In this document: one piece after another, positions 43,181 to 56,204 of the stretch
Layout of the letters: every line of letters starts with the position of its first letter
Position numbering within the stretch: the first letter of the stretch is position 1
Source of the DNA: Glaciozyma antarctica PI12
Taxonomy: Eukaryota; Basidiomycota; Microbotryomycetes; Kriegeriales; Camptobasidiaceae
Direction of reading: 5' to 3'
DNA: 64,000 bases
Assembly (NCBI GenBank): GCA_002917775.1
Contig: KZ627149.1
Coordinates: forward strand, 921,526 to 985,525
Program-made: the position numbers and the translations under genes
The notes under the pieces: model-generated
The model's database searches: none
What the model saw: only the letters and a program-made list of their open reading frames with translations
Told to the model about the DNA's origin: nothing

Positions 43181-44336
43181 TGCAGCAAGTCGTACCCCAG
43201 TCGCAGTCTGCCTCGAGCCTCCTCTTCTCGTCTCGCCACGCCCCGCGATTCAGCTCCGGCTGCCCCTCCCTCGACGCGCTCCTCACTCCGCCCTCCTCAA
43301 CCACTCTCGGCCTCGCACACGGGAGCGTACTCGAGCTACTAGGTCCTCCAGGAATAGGGAAGACGCGCACTGCTTTGGGATTCGTGCTCAGTGCGAGGTT
43401 CGAGGCGCTGGAGCTGGGGAAGGAAGGGGACGTGCTGGTTGTTGGTGAGTCGCTGCGCCGATAGCGATGGGAGATAGCTGACACACGGGATAGATGCGGA
43501 GGGTTCGCTGTCACCCCAGCTGATGTACGAGACCGCTTCGTTATTTGCCACTCACAACTCGCGTGAGTCGCCCCTCCGGTTGGCTCCGCCGTCGTGCTCA
43601 CCTCTCCTTCGCGCAGGTGCTCCCTCGACTCCACGAGAAGTCTGCGAAGGGATTCACTACAAACGTATCTGCGACGTCTCAGCTCTCGTCGCCTTCTTCT
43701 ACGCTCTCCCAACCTGGCTCTCCGAACATCCCTCCGTCGGTCCTCCTCTCCCCTTCTCTCTCTGTGCTGATGCGAATCGCAGGTCAATCTCATCATCATC
43801 GATTCCCTCTCCTCCCATCTCCGACCTACGAGCCTCGACATCTCCACTAAGAACATGATCAACCAGCTGATCTACGCGACTCTCGCCCACATCACCTCGT
43901 TCCATTCCGTCTCCGTACGTCCTCTCCTCCCTCCTTCCGAGCAGAACCTAACTCCTCGCAGGCTATCGCCACCTCCCAGCTCTCGCTCAAGCTTTTCTCT
44001 CCCGGCGGCGAGCCCTCCACCTTCACCAAGGACGCGAAAGGGCTTCTCATTCCGCAGCTCGGGGACGCCTGGATTGGGGGACAGAGCTGGAGGATTGTAC
44101 TCTACTACGACGAAAAAGGGGAGAGGTGCGTTTCTCTTCTTATGGGAGTGAGAGAGCAGGGACTTATGGATCGATAGGCTGGCGCATCTGCTGAGCGCAC
44201 ATGTGCCGAGTAGAAAGACGGCGGCCGAGTTTACGATGGATGTGAGTGCTCACCTGGTTATCGGTTATGAGGAGAAGCTAAGGCGTGGACGCGGCAGGCA
44301 CTGGGACCATGCGACCATCCGGCGGACGAGATTTAA
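43181..44336 (+). CDS. RAD51-paralogue recombinase-like ATPase
   Basis: A RecA-fold DNA-repair protein. The start MQQVVPQSQSASSLLF is followed by FSSGCPSLDALL, the paralogue signature before Walker A, then SVLELLGPPGIGKTRTALGF (Walker A GPPGIGKT). The first intron splits VLVV-DAEGSLSPQL, the strand-plus-Asp typical of RecA folds. Walker B is VNLIIIDSLSSHLR after intron 3. Later blocks are STKNMINQLIYATLAHIT, AIATSQLSLKLFSPGGE, LIPQLGDAWIGGQSWRI and VPSRKTAAEFTM-DALGPCD. The loop AIATSQL corresponds to the V-x-T-N-Q strand of Rad51. The total of about 300 residues fits Rad51C/Rad55/Rad57/Xrcc3-type proteins, but I cannot tell which. It shares a promoter with MCM3. Confidence 0.82.
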
Positions 44337-45049
44337 GCATCTTGCGATGGCCGCTCATTTCGCCTTGCTACACCTCTGAACGCGACCTCTCTTCTGGAAT
44401 CAGAAGTGAGTACTGATGAGCCTCGTCTTGTGATGTACGTGCTGACCTTCACCGCCTACAGATCGACAGGAGAACAGCTTCTCGCTGCCCGACTTCATCT
44501 CGACCGCGTCGAATCGCTATTTTTGGGTTGCGGCTGGCTCAGACGGACTAAACGCGATTGTACCTGTCTGGTAGACATAATCGTCGACTGGAAGTACACT
44601 GCGATCCTGTCCAAAGTCCTTGAATGAGCCTCCTCGCCACCGAGACCTGCTTCACCTCGGAGGACTCGAGGTTCGGAGTCCGTCTTTTTTTATCCTAGCT
44701 TTGCCAGCCCATGAGATCCATTCATGAGTCCCTGCTCGAGAAACAGAGACCTTGGCCGCACTTCACGCTGAGCAGTCGCTGAGCTAGAATAAAGGCCGCG
44801 TCCGCGTCAGGGCTCTCTACCTTCCTCCGAACTCCGCTCGCTCGCGAACACTTGCGACGCTCAACCGAGAGCTTACGACGTGAGCCCTTCTTCCTCCTAC
44901 CACACCTCTCACCCAGCTCACGATAGACGAGGATCCCCCAGTACCCGACCAGCAAGACCTCCCAGACCTTCAGCCCCGTACGCTCTCTCTCCTCTCGCGC
45001 ACCACGCAAGCGTCCCTAACCTCGAGCAGAACACTTTGAAGACTCAGCG
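44337..45049. other. intergenic region without a supported gene
   Basis: About 713 bp between the RAD51 paralogue and BLM10. The stretch to about 44640 is less GC-rich and may be 3' UTR; a T run near 44686-44692 lies downstream. CT-rich sequence from 44820 probably holds the BLM10 promoter. An ORF at 44406-44627 has no recognisable feature. Confidence 0.45.
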
Positions 45050-48000
45050 ATGGAAGACGACGTCCTCGAGGTCGACTCTCCCGAGGTGCGCCCGCCTCGA
45101 TCCCCCATCCCCTCCCCCTCGCTGACCTCCGCCACAGCAAGAGCCCGTGGACGATATCGAAGACGAGGAAGTAGACGAGCAGCTCACCCTTGGTCCAGCG
45201 GCTTCGACGCCCAGCAAGCTTCAGAAGCACAAGGAGAAGCCGCGTCAGGAGCAGCTCGACTACCAGAAGGCGCTGCCTTATGAGACGGAGAGCTTGGAGG
45301 TCATGGATGCGCGGTTGGAGGAGATCTTGAGGAGGCTGGTGGACTGCGTGAGGGCCAAAGACTAGTGAGTGAGGTTGCTGTGGTGAGGAGGACGAGAGCT
45401 GATGCGGTTGATGCCAGCGATGTCGGATTTGTTCGTGAGTTGTGCGGTGTGCGGGCTGTAGGGAGGGATACTGATGCTCTTTGGTGGCAGAATGGAACCA
45501 CAGGCTCGAATGGTGCGTAGCTGAGCAGCTGGGAGGGACGCTGGAGCTGACTGTGTGCTTGGTCGTGCAGCTGGGTCTCGCTCAAGTACCCGATGAAGCG
45601 GGAGGTGAGGGCGAAGCTGGCCAAGCTCTACTTTGAGCTCTCAGGTGTGTGGTTCCATCCAAGGCCGCTGGAGCTAGCTGACGGAGCGTGCCAACAGTGC
45701 TCCCTGGCATGGACGCGCGCCTGGTCGATATCTCCGCGAACATGGCCATCGCCCTGCTCGAGTCGAAGAAGCGAATCGACATCTCGGACCTGCAGCTCCC
45801 CTGGCGACCTATCTACGCCATCCTCGAGAAGGAGCTCTTCCCCAAGCAGCGCAAGACGGGCATGACGTGCGGTTCTCCTTGCTCTTCCCCATCCCCCAGC
45901 TAACCTTCCGCACAGGAACGTCTCCTCGACCCTCCTCTCCCTCACCGAATTTTCCCAGCGCTTCTTCCCTCCGCACGAGATCCCCGCCATGCTCCAGACC
46001 TTCCTCCCCCGCCTCTCCTCCTCCCTCAACTCAATCCTCGCCACTCAAGCCTTCTGCGTCCACTTCCTCCCCCTCTCCCACCCGCAGTACTACCTCCCTG
46101 CCGTCTTCCGCCTCTGGGAAGCGTTCAACAGCGGGATATGGGACGAGCAGTGGCTCGACCTCATGGAGCGATTGTCGGTTAAGCACCTTGATCCGGCGGC
46201 GAGCGACCCTGGGATCGTGGAGGAGCTGAGGGAGATGGCGAGGAAGGAGGGAGAGACTGTCGAGGGAGCGAGGGTGGAGGATATGGGCAGAGAGGCCGAT
46301 ATGCCTGTCGAGGAGGAAGGAGAGTGGAGCGGCATCAGGAAGGACGTCGGTATCTTCACCGAGACGCAGTGGGGGTTCATCATGACCAAGTGTCTGCGAG
46401 CGATGGGTACGTCCTCCTTCTCCGCGTTATCAAGCCGGACGTGCGCTGACTCGGTTCTGCTAGGCGTCCCAGTCGGAGGCGGAACCAAGGCCGGCGCAGA
46501 AGGCGTCGCAGCGAGCGATTTCGCCATCTCGGACGCCGCCGCCACGGGAGTCGCGCTTACGATGAAGCGACCGACCGAGAAGCTAGGATCGTTCGCAGCG
46601 CTGATCGTCTACTCGATGTCGGTCGACGCTCCTGCGGCAGGTGCGACGCCTTTCGGGTCGACTGCGCCGTCGAGGACAGGGTCAGCGAAGGACTTGCCTG
46701 GGATGGGTTTGGGTTCGGCGCCGAAGGAAAAGACGTACCTGGCGGGATCGAAGGCGCTCGATAGCTTGGCCAAGCTCGTTCAGGCGACGGAGAGCTTTTT
46801 CCATCCGTCCAACTATGGCGCGTGGGCTCCTCATCTCGTCAGTCCTTTCTTACGCTGTTCAGCGATGTAAGCTGACCTGCTCGCAGGGCCGGTTCCTTCA
46901 AAACGTTACTTGGGAGTACCACAAGCGTCAGAAGGTGCGTCCACTGGTCGCCTCCCCTCTCATCTGCTGACCACTCGATTTCGCAGGAGGAAGAACGCTC
47001 CGACTGCAAGACTCCTCTCGCCTGGCGCCTCACCCCCGAGATCCGTCGCGAGTTCGTCCTCACTATGCGCACCGTCGCTCTCCTCTCCATGTTCTCCCGC
47101 GACCCTCTCACGATCGCCAACTCGCAAGCAGCGCTCAAGACGATGGGATTCCTCGAGCCTGACCTCATCTTCCCGGCTGTGCTGGAGCGCGCATACCCCG
47201 CGCTGGAGACTTTGCTCGAGGTGCGTTGGCGCGTTCTCAGAGCGGGGCAGGGTGGAGCTGATGTGAGCTCGGAGAGTAGACGCACAGGACTACGGCGTGC
47301 ATCACTGCGCTGTCGACGGTCTCACCGCCGATGATCTCGAGGGCAGTCTACCCCGCTGGAGCGAAGCACCTCGTCCCCTTGCTCGAGCTCTGCATCCCCG
47401 GACTGGATGTCAACGATCCTATCAAGACGATGAGCACGGCCATGTTCGTCATCCAGGGTGAGCTTCTTCCCCCTCGTTGCAAGGACCAGCGGACTGACTC
47501 GCCTCGCAGCTGTCACGTCCGTCATGATCGACGACCTCACTCGACCCGAGGTTCAGGACTCGAACGCGATGGAGTTCGACGAGTCTTCGGCGCCAGTCAT
47601 CATGATCGACGACGGCGAGGAGATCAAGTTGACGAAGGAGCAGGAGGACACCGCTGTGCGCGATTCGACGTCGGGATTCCCGGATTGGGTCGCGAACTTC
47701 TTCCGCCGTTCGTTATTGTCTCGTTCTCGGGGTCGTTCCGCTGTGGCTGACTCCTGACCGTCACACGCAGAGGTCCTGGTCGTGTTCGAAGCGCTTCCGG
47801 AGCCCGGGAAAAACAACAGGAACGGCGGCAAGATGGAGGACCAGATGACCCAGACGTTGATCGTGCGTCGTTCTCCTTTCGCTGAGACTGAGGGACGCTG
47901 ACCCGTCCTCCGCAGGCCGCCTGCGACTTCGTTTGCTCCCAACTCTCCCCACCTCTCTTCGACATGGCCCTCGACATCGTCTACAAGCAGGTCACCACGT

Positions 48001-51000
48001 CGATTCGCTCCAACTCGGCCCGCGTCGTCTCGCAGCTCACGTCGTGCTTCGCGCGCGCCAACGCCGCCAAGACGCTCGCACGCTTCCTCCCCATTTGCTC
48101 GATCAATATTCGCCTCGAGCTTGAGCAGGGCGCGTCTTCGATCAGGACGACGTCGACCAACACGCCGATCGAGTCGGATATCACGCTGCATTGGTGGATT
48201 GGGCTGCTCACGGGAGCCGTCACGAACGCTGGAGCTGAGGTGAGTGGCTTCCTCTACTCGCAGCTCCAAAGCTAATCGCGTCTTCGAAGCTCTTGAACCA
48301 CAAAGTCGAGATCTCGTCGCTCCTCAAGTTTATGATCGAGCACTGCAAGAGCGAGCGAGGCTACACCACCACCGGTCGGATCTTTGCACTCGTTCTCGTC
48401 TCCCTCATCAACGTTTGGGCCAAGGACTACCGCTCCGTCAACGCCGATATCTGGAACAGCGAAGGTAAGTTCGGCAATCTCGCTCGCCTAGGTTTGAGCT
48501 GACATCTGTTCTTTCTCCAGAGTGGCAGAAGCACCATCACGAGCAGTGGGGCCGGCTGTACGAAGCCAAGGACGTCAAGGTGTGTTGCCGTCCTACTTTA
48601 CCTACTTTGTGGGTGCTGACGGACGTTCGCTCCTACTCCTAGATCGAATGGCACCTTCCGAGTCAACCGGAGATCGAATTCGCACTCGAGCTCCTCCGCG
48701 AGATCGTCGTTCCTGCCCTCGACACGCTCGAGGCCCTGCTGCGCGAGTCGAACGAGCCCTCCGTCGCTCCCTCGCCGACTTGGACGAACGACTTCTGCCG
48801 CTACTGCAACCTCGTGCGCTCAGCTCTTTCGGGAATGCCGAGCCTCATGTGGCTGCCGCCGCCAGCAGTCCTTGGGCAGCCTGCCAGCGATGCCGGGTTC
48901 GTCTCCTTCCTGGCGTGCTGACACTGTGCTGACGCCACTCTTTCGCAGCGATGAGGTTCCCGAGTTCATCGACCAGCTTCCGCACTGCATGGCTGGGATC
49001 TGCCTCACCAACCCCGAAGACCCTCGACACCAGTTCGTCTTCCAGCTCCGCGAGCGATCCGGCAAGATGCTTCACAAGGCGGTTCATTCGCTCAAGAACA
49101 ACGGCGCCGAGGACTCAATCGACTGCGTCAAGATGCTCATCTCCAGCATTCGCGTCCTCCAGCTCGACTATCCATGCGACCACAACCACTACACGGCCGT
49201 CAAGAAGTCGTACGAGTTCGCTCTTCAGATCTCGCGGACGACGAAGAACCAGAAGACCTTCCCTCGGTGAGTTCTTTGAGCTCAGCTCTCCTTGACCACT
49301 CCTGACGTCGTCAACGCACCCAGGTTCGTCTGGGTCCGCCGAGCGAGTCTCTACCACGCCTCGCGCCTTCGCCTCAACTCCTTCTACCGCAAGCGCACGC
49401 CTCTCGACGATCAGCTCATCGCCGACATGTGCGAGCTCTCCCTCAGCGTCTACGTCCAGATCCGGCGGTCAGCGCAGAAAGGACTCGACTCGATGAGCCA
49501 CTACTTTGATGGCACACGGACGCTGCTCTACCCGAGGCTGTTCCAAGCTCTCAAGCGTGCGTCGTTCTCCTCACCTTTCCTGCGCTGCTCACTGACCGCT
49601 CGCTCTCGTAGCCGGAACGGACCACGACGTCATGAAGGGAGCTCTCTACGTCCTCGGCTCCAAGATGTTCCAGAACCTGAGCATTCTGGACTGGCGGTAC
49701 GGTCCTCGCTACTTGATGGGTGCGTTGGTTTCGCACATTATCCAGAGCACGCCACTTACGTGCGGCCGTTCCAGCTCTTCTCCTTTGCTCGCACCAGGAG
49801 CGACCGTCGGTGCAAAACCTCGTCAAGACGATCACGCACGACTTTGTCATTCGTCTCGCCGAGCCTTCCAGTGAGTCAATCTTGCTGTCACTGCGTTAAT
49901 CCCAGAGCTGACGCCGTCCTTCGCAGCTCTCAAGGCAGCCGTGGAGTCTGAAGGCCTCAAGCTCGCAGCAGACCGGCTCAGTCTGCTCACGTCGGTGCCC
50001 GAAGACGCCGCTCTCGTCGCTCGCGTCGCGCAGAAGGCAAAGGATCGAGTGGACCAGAAGAACGAGGCCTACGCTGACTTGGTCAGTCCGCTTCTACTCC
50101 CTCGAGTGCGCATCTTGCTGACGTCTTTTGCAGCTCCCCCAACTGCTCGTTCTCGCCAAGGATCCCGAGACTCACTGGCGCTACTCCTTGACGGCGACTC
50201 GCTTCCTCCGTGCTCTCATCCGACGCGACCAGGTGCGTGCTGCGTCCAATCACGGCGAGCCAGCTTTTGACCATCTGTTCTCCCTTAGCCTCTTCGCGCC
50301 GACGTCGCTACCTACGTCGCGCAACAGCTCATCTCCGACCTTCCCAACCAGCGAACTCACAGCATGCTCGCCCTCACCAAGATCCTGCACTTTGTGAAGC
50401 TCCGAACGGCATGCGGCGGATCAGGCGAGAAGCTCCTCCTTCAGCAGACCAGCAACCCGCTACGCCGGAAGGTCGTCCTCGAGCGTCCTCTCCCAGCCGA
50501 CTTTACCGACAAGTTCATCGAGTCGTTCTCGAAGCCCATGACCAGCGACACGTGCGTCCTTGCGTTCGTTTTTTTCGATTGGAGGCACTGACTGGGGGTT
50601 CTTGCAGTCTTCTCATGGACAAGCAGAACACTGGCTGGCTCGTTTGGGGAGACTCGGTTGAGTTCTACGCCGTTCCTCCCGAGACTGCCTCTGCGATCAC
50701 CTGGGACGTTAGCTCTGTCGAGGCGATTGAGCAGGTCCGGAGCCTTATCATCCAGCTGCCCTGGTGGGAGGCGTTCATCAAGAACCTCGCGCAAGAGAAG
50801 ACGATCGACTACCTCGCCGCCGACGCCATCACCAGTACGTCGCTCTTGCTACGCGAGCTCCCCGCCTCGCCTGACGCCCCACTCGCAGTCGTCAAGTCAA
50901 TCTTCCAGATCTTCGAGGATGCGCCTTGCGAGTTCGTGCTCCCGATCTTGGAGAAGATGCTCGAGGACAAGGCCGATCGACACAAGCAGCGGGCGTCCGG

Positions 51001-53011
51001 AGAGCTCATTGGCGGTTCGTCTCGCGCACTACGGTCTTCCGATGTTCCTTGCTGACGAACTCCGGCAGGCATGATTCGAGGCAGCAAGCACTGGCCGTTG
51101 CAGAAGCAGAAGCGAGTCTGGGACTGGCTCACGCCGCTACTTCCCTCAATCTTCGACGGCATCACGCCCGAGACTCAAGTCGCTTGGGAGATGTGCACCG
51201 AGTGTGAGTTGCTTTTTCTTCACGACGTCGTCTTCTAAAGCTCGAATTGACGGCCTTCGTCTAGATATCCTCTCGTCTCGCGATCCTCGCCGCAACAAGC
51301 CCTTGGTGGACTACCTCACGTCGCTCGTCATCGATTCCGAGGCAACAGAAGCGTTCAACACCGCGAAGCGTCAAGATCGTAAGCTCTTCGGTCCACATCT
51401 CGCCCAACGCCAGGCTTACCTTGACTTGCGCAGTCGTTGGCACTGCGATGAAGGCTCTGGGCTGGCACTTCTCGCCTTGGGCGCCCAAGTACATCGAAGT
51501 GCGTCCTCGTTCTCCCAATCTCGCGCAGTAGCTAAGAGATTCCCCGCAGATGTACTCGGCGCAGCTGGACCATCCCTTCGGAGAAGTTCGAGGAGCAGTC
51601 GCCGACAACCTGCGCCACCTCTCCGAGCTGCGCCTGCACCCGTCCTACAGCTCCGTCGAGGTCTTCCTTCGCGAGTGCCGCAACACGGGATCGGAGCACG
51701 GCCTGATGAACGTGGACGCCGAGTACGAGGCTCGCATCGATCAGTTCGGCGAGAAGCTCGCGGCCTGGCGAGCAGTGCGGCAGTCGGCTGCGCAGGGCAC
51801 GCAGAACTACGACAAGGCTTCTTTGACGCGTACGTTGACTCCTATACGCTCTTCGAATTCGTCTTACCTCCCGTATCGCAGTCCTCTCGTGGATCTGGAC
51901 GAGCGTTTCCGATTTCAGGATCAGCACGGCGTTCCCCTTCATCACCAAGCTCCTCCCTGAGTTCTTCCGTATGACTGAGATCCTGGACAACGACGTACGC
52001 GGTATTTTCCAGCTGGGGTAGATCGTACACTGATGGTTCGCTCTGCAGGAACTTCGGAGCATGGCCACCCGAGTCGTCATCGCTGTCGCATGCCTGCCCT
52101 TCCCAAAAGAGCTCGCGCGACCTCTCATGGTCCAGTTCATCGGTCTGCTCAAGAACTCGCCGAGTTGGCGCGTCCGTCTCGACGTCCTTCTTCCTCTCCA
52201 GAGTGCGTCTATTGTGTTTCAACCGTGTGAACGTCGCCGCTGACCCATCGATTCGTCCCGACAGTGTTCTACTTCCACAACCTCTTCCTTCTCGACGATG
52301 AAATCGTCGCCGAGCTCATGGACCAGCTCTGCGACCTCCTGCGTGATCCCAAGGTTCGACTTCGACCTTCTTTCCTCGTCGATTCCTGCTGACCGCTGAA
52401 CCTCGCAGATCGAAGTGCGCGAAGCGGCAGCAACGACTCTCTCCGGTATCGTTCGCTGCTCGCAACGCAGTGCGATTCTCTCCCTCTCGAGCCGGTTCAT
52501 GGCCGTCCTCCGTTCGACCAAGATCCCCAAGCGACGGAACGCCGCTGGCGAGGAGGTGGCTGGGTACCAAGAGGCTCTCATTCGAGCTCGTGGGTCGCTT
52601 CATTCTGCCTCGCGGAACGCTCGCTAACACCTTGATCACAGATTCTGGCGTTCTCGGCATCGCCTCCCTCATCAACGCCTTCCCTTACGAAGTCCCGCCC
52701 TTCATTCCCAGCATTCTCATCGAGTGCATGTCGATGCACGCCACGTCGCCCGTTCCGATCTCGACGGCTGTCAAGGCGTGCTTGGCGGACTTTAAGCGCT
52801 CGCACACGGATTCGTACGTTCAGCTTCGCCGCAATTCGTCGACAGACAGCTGACGAACGACGCGCAGTTGGGCCGAGGATCAAAAGGCCTTCTCGGAAGA
52901 TCAGCAGGTCGCTCTGCACGACCTCCTCACAGGATCGTCTTATTACGTGCGTCACTTCCGCTTGGAGCGAGTCGACGACGGCTGACCACCTCGCTCTCTC
53001 TGCAGGCCTGA
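45050..53011 (+). CDS. BLM10: proteasome activator Blm10/PA200
   Basis: A giant HEAT-repeat protein that caps the 20S proteasome and stimulates ubiquitin-independent degradation. It spans about 8 kb with roughly 35 short introns. The start MEDDVLEVDSPE opens an acidic N-terminus; then come KALPYETESLEVMDARLEEI and RLECWVSLKYPMKREVRAKL. Family landmarks further on are QWLDLMERLSVKHLDP, HPSNYGAWAPHLGRFLQN, HWWIGLLTGAVTNAGAE, FCRYCNLVRSALSGM, DSMSHYFDGTRTLLYP, KGALYVLGSKMFQN and FMAVLRSTKIPKRRN. The C-terminus HDLLTGSSYY-A has the YYA tail (HbYX type) that inserts into the alpha-ring and opens the gate. The final Ala and stop sit alone in the last exon after intron 52947-53005. All segments stay in frame. 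Confidence 0.96.
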
Positions 53012-53295
53012 GGATCCAGTCTGAGCATCTCCCCCTCCCTCTGTACCTAGCGTCGCATGTGCTTAGATACCCTTTCTGAAATTGGTTGCTCTACCCCATC
53101 TCTCGATCGGTTGACTCGAAGCCACGCCTTGAAGGCCGGAATGAAAGAGGCTACTAGAGCGGACGGCGTCGTTGGCGCGTAGTGAACCAAGTAGAGTGGA
53201 AGCCTGGCGCGAGCGACCGCGCCGCAATCATGTTCTCCCCTTGACACACTTGTCGGGCTTCCCTAGCTAGATCTTCGGGTGCTTCAACATCGATT
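53012..53295. other. convergent spacer between BLM10 and TIM21
   Basis: About 284 bp between two 3' ends. An open minus-strand frame continues here beyond the TIM21 stop but only in the wrong splice phase. No gene is supported. Confidence 0.4.
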
Positions 53296-54712
53296 TCAGG
53301 CAACGGCGGTTCGAGTGCGGTTCCAGAATCGTAGCCGGTGGAGACCTTGCGTCGGCTCCGAGACGTTCGCGGTAGGAATGTGGACGCGGTAATGATCCGG
53401 TGATCGTGCGTCTGCGATAGTGCGACGTTAGTTACAACTCGGCTAATAGCGAATCGACCTACCTGGGATATCGACGAACAGCTGGCGATAAACGAACACG
53501 TTCGTCGTGGGGTCCTGCGCAGCCTCGGCATCAGCACGCGCTCCTCGCAAGCCCTTCGAAGACAAGCTCACCTTCTTCAGCTCCGCCACGACCTCTCCCG
53601 TCGAGTACTCCCCCAGCCTCGGCTTCCTCGCCCTCTTGAACATGCCATTCGCTGGTCCCTCAATTTCCCCATTCGGGCCCTTCCTCCTCGGCAAGATGCC
53701 CGCAAACACGCTCGTGAACCCATCCACCGCCCATCCAGTCCACCCTCTATCCGGCTGCACGACCGCCACGGGCTCCGGCTTCGGTACACTCGGACGAGGG
53801 ACGTAGCTGCCCGGCTTCGTGCTGTCCTCCCAGATCGCGGGACCGACCCACTTCTTCACGACGTCGAACCACGTCTCCTCGGCGTCAGGATCGGGAAGGG
53901 GAGTTCCTTCGACCCAAAACCGCACGAGGAGAGTCTCGGACCCGTCTATGGGGTCGGTGGTGAGGGTTGAGGAGATGCGGCGGTTTCGGCGGAGACGGTT
54001 CGAGGAGTTGGAGCCGTGGAAAGTGAGGGGTGGGAGGAGGAGGGTAGAGAGCTGCGAGGAGGGTTAGCTGTGCGAGAGATAGGCAGTGGGGGGAGCGTAC
54101 CTCTTCGGAAGACTTGACGCGCTCGACGCAGTCTTCGAAGATGCGGGTCGGCGAGTTGGTGGCCCATAGCTCGGTACCGGTCGAGTCTGAGGAGTCAGGA
54201 CGCCGTCAGCTCGGTCACTCAGACGTTTCAATCAAGGACGCACAGAGCACGGCGGCAGCAAGGCAGCTGCGATCAGAGGGAGTCAGCTTCGATACAGCGG
54301 CCTGCGAGCGTCGCGCGACTTACCCTCCAGCCAGAACTACGAGCAAAGAAGTCGTCTGTGTCGCAGCTCGTCCCACTGTTTACGCAAAGCCTCGTCAGCT
54401 TCCCTCCACCCAGAAAAGGGAGATCGCTTGCGCACCCTTCTGCCCCGTCCCAAGCTGCTTCCAGCTCCTCTCCGCCGCCCTGATCCCTGCGTCCCTTTCC
54501 GAACTTCCAGGCGGGAGGGGGAAAGGCCCGACGTGGGGATCTCCGGCGAGGCGGGATCCTGAAGACGAAGGGCGGGGGTTGTTGAGCTGGGAGAGGAAGG
54601 GGTGAGGGTCGACGGGATCTGGAGGGGGTTTGGTGGCCAGGTAGCGAACTTGAACACGAGCTGAGGGTGTCCGGAGAGCTCTGACGAGGATCGTGGTGGT
54701 GCGGGTCGACAT
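53296..54712 (-). CDS. TIM21: mitochondrial import subunit Tim21
   Basis: An inner-membrane subunit of the TIM23 presequence translocase that contacts Tom22 and respiratory supercomplexes. The N-terminus MSTRTTTILVRALRTPSARV is a clear targeting presequence. Splicing short exons gives QKVGRAATQTTSLLVVLAGG-CLAAAVLY, a single membrane span, directly followed by STGTELWATNSPTRIFEDC, a Tim21 landmark. The intermembrane-space domain has LPPLTFHGS and RLRRNRRISSTL, then ETLLVRFWVEG, and after an insertion GEYSTGEVVAELKK and NVFVYRQLFVDIP-DARSP. The insert between WVEG and GEYS (about 90 residues, Pro/Trp-rich) is longer than in most species. The phase of the last intron places the stop at 53296-53298. 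Introns are about 60 nt with standard sites. Confidence 0.8.
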
Positions 54713-54808
54713 AGTCTAGGCAGGTGTGGGTGGAGGGAGAGAGGCGTTCGGCCTGCTGTTCGTCTCTTGAACTCGTTCTCTTCCCTACGATACTGAATCT
54801 CTCACAAG

Positions 54809-55555
54809 ATGGACAAGTTGTAAGCACTCCTAACAGCCTTAGAACGCCGCACGAACGCTGACCACAGCGCTACAGCAACTCATTCGCCCAACAAGGTGCG
54901 TCTTGCCATGTCATCCCATCTCTCTCAGCTAACCCAACCTTCTCCAGCCAAAGCAAAGGCCGAATCAGGCAGGACACTCGCCATGAACAAGCTAGCCGAA
55001 CGAGACGCCTCTCGCGCCCGCGCCGGCTCCGGCTCAAGCGACACTCTCCCCCCTCCTCGGTCCTCCTACGCTCCCCCACCCCGCTCCTCTCCCTCTCCCG
55101 CCACTTCCAGTAACGCTCACGTCTTCGTCGACATCGCTCCCGAAGAACGAGAAGCCTTCTTTAGCCTGCTGGACCAGTACTTTGAAAGTCGACCGCAATA
55201 CAAGGAGCTGTTCGCGCAAGGGGGAGCGCCGACGCCGGCGGCAAGAGCACCAGCTGCTAAGGCTGCACCGCCTTTCCGCCAACCAGCTGTGGTGCCATCT
55301 CCTCCTGCGGCGCCGAAACCACGAGGGCTTGGGACGGCGACGGCGCTGTACGACTATGAGGGAGCGGAAGCGGAGGACTTGTCGCTGAAGGAGGGGGAGA
55401 AGGTGACGATTACGGAGCACGGTGAGTTTGTTCTTTGTGAGGAGAAGGAGAGGAATGCTGATGCAGTTTCGCGAACAGTGAGCGACGAGTGGTGGAAGGG
55501 AGAGGTCGGGGGGAGAGCGGGCATGTTCCCTTCGGCGTACGTGCAGATGGACTAG
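54809..55555 (+). CDS. SH3-domain adaptor protein (Lsb1/Pin3-like)
   Basis: A tiny first exon (54809-54819, MDKF over the junction) joins NSFAQQ and then AKAKAESGRTLAMNKLAERD. A Pro/Ser-rich linker and a helical block follow (FVDIAPEEREAFFSLLDQYF then ESRPQYKELFAQG). The C-terminal SH3 domain reads ATALYDYEGAEAEDLSLKEG, EKVTITEH, SDEWWKGEVGGRAGMFPSAY and VQMD, with the ALYDY, WW and P-S-Y ligand-binding residues all present. Fungal proteins of this layout bind the Las17/WASP proline-rich region in endocytic actin patches. That role is inferred; the SH3 domain is certain. The gene is divergent from TIM21, with about 100 bp between starts. Confidence 0.82.
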
Positions 55556-56204
55556 TGAGAACAGGAGGGAGGAACGCGGACACTGCTCTTGTAGAAACGA
55601 GGTGAGAACTCCACACTGCTCATCGTTGCTGCATCTCGCTCGCTTCTGCTCCGGCGCCCTGAAGCGTTTGCTTCCTCAGCGTCCCTCGAATGCCCTCCGA
55701 GCAAGCTTCGCCGAGTTTTCAGTGCCCTGCACTAGTGCAAAGTCTAGGACGTGCGAGTAACAGCGGAGCGAGGGAGCGAACGCACAGATCTGAGCTTCGC
55801 ATTCTCGTCGCATTCCTCGCCTCGCTCACCTCTCCCGTTCCTGCCTCGATCGCTCGCTCGACGGGCTGCTGCTCGTGTAGCAAGCTCTGCTCGGGTAGAA
55901 TATCCCACAGGCGCTGCCGTTCACACCTCAGGCCTCACTGCGGAGAAGCAGCTCCATCTCGCTTCGCACTCCTCTGCGTCCTTGCTCTCGCTCCCGGGGC
56001 TGGCTAAGAAATCTATTGCGGGCGAGTGATTAATCCAACACTGACCCATAAAAACCGCCTCGACGACGATGCGGGGAGGGACTACGGGGAGGGAAGAGGG
56101 CGAGGGGTGATGCTGCGAACGTGATAATGAAGTGGAGATAAAGAACAAGAAAATAAGAGGAGAAGGGGTATCAAATCGAGTACGTAGACTCGTAGGAGGG
56201 TTTT
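55556..56204. other. intergenic region without a supported gene
   Basis: About 650 bp between the convergent SH3 and P450 genes. CT-rich to about 56000, then a less GC-rich stretch near 56100-56190 that may serve the P450 3' end. No convincing coding sequence. Confidence 0.4.
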
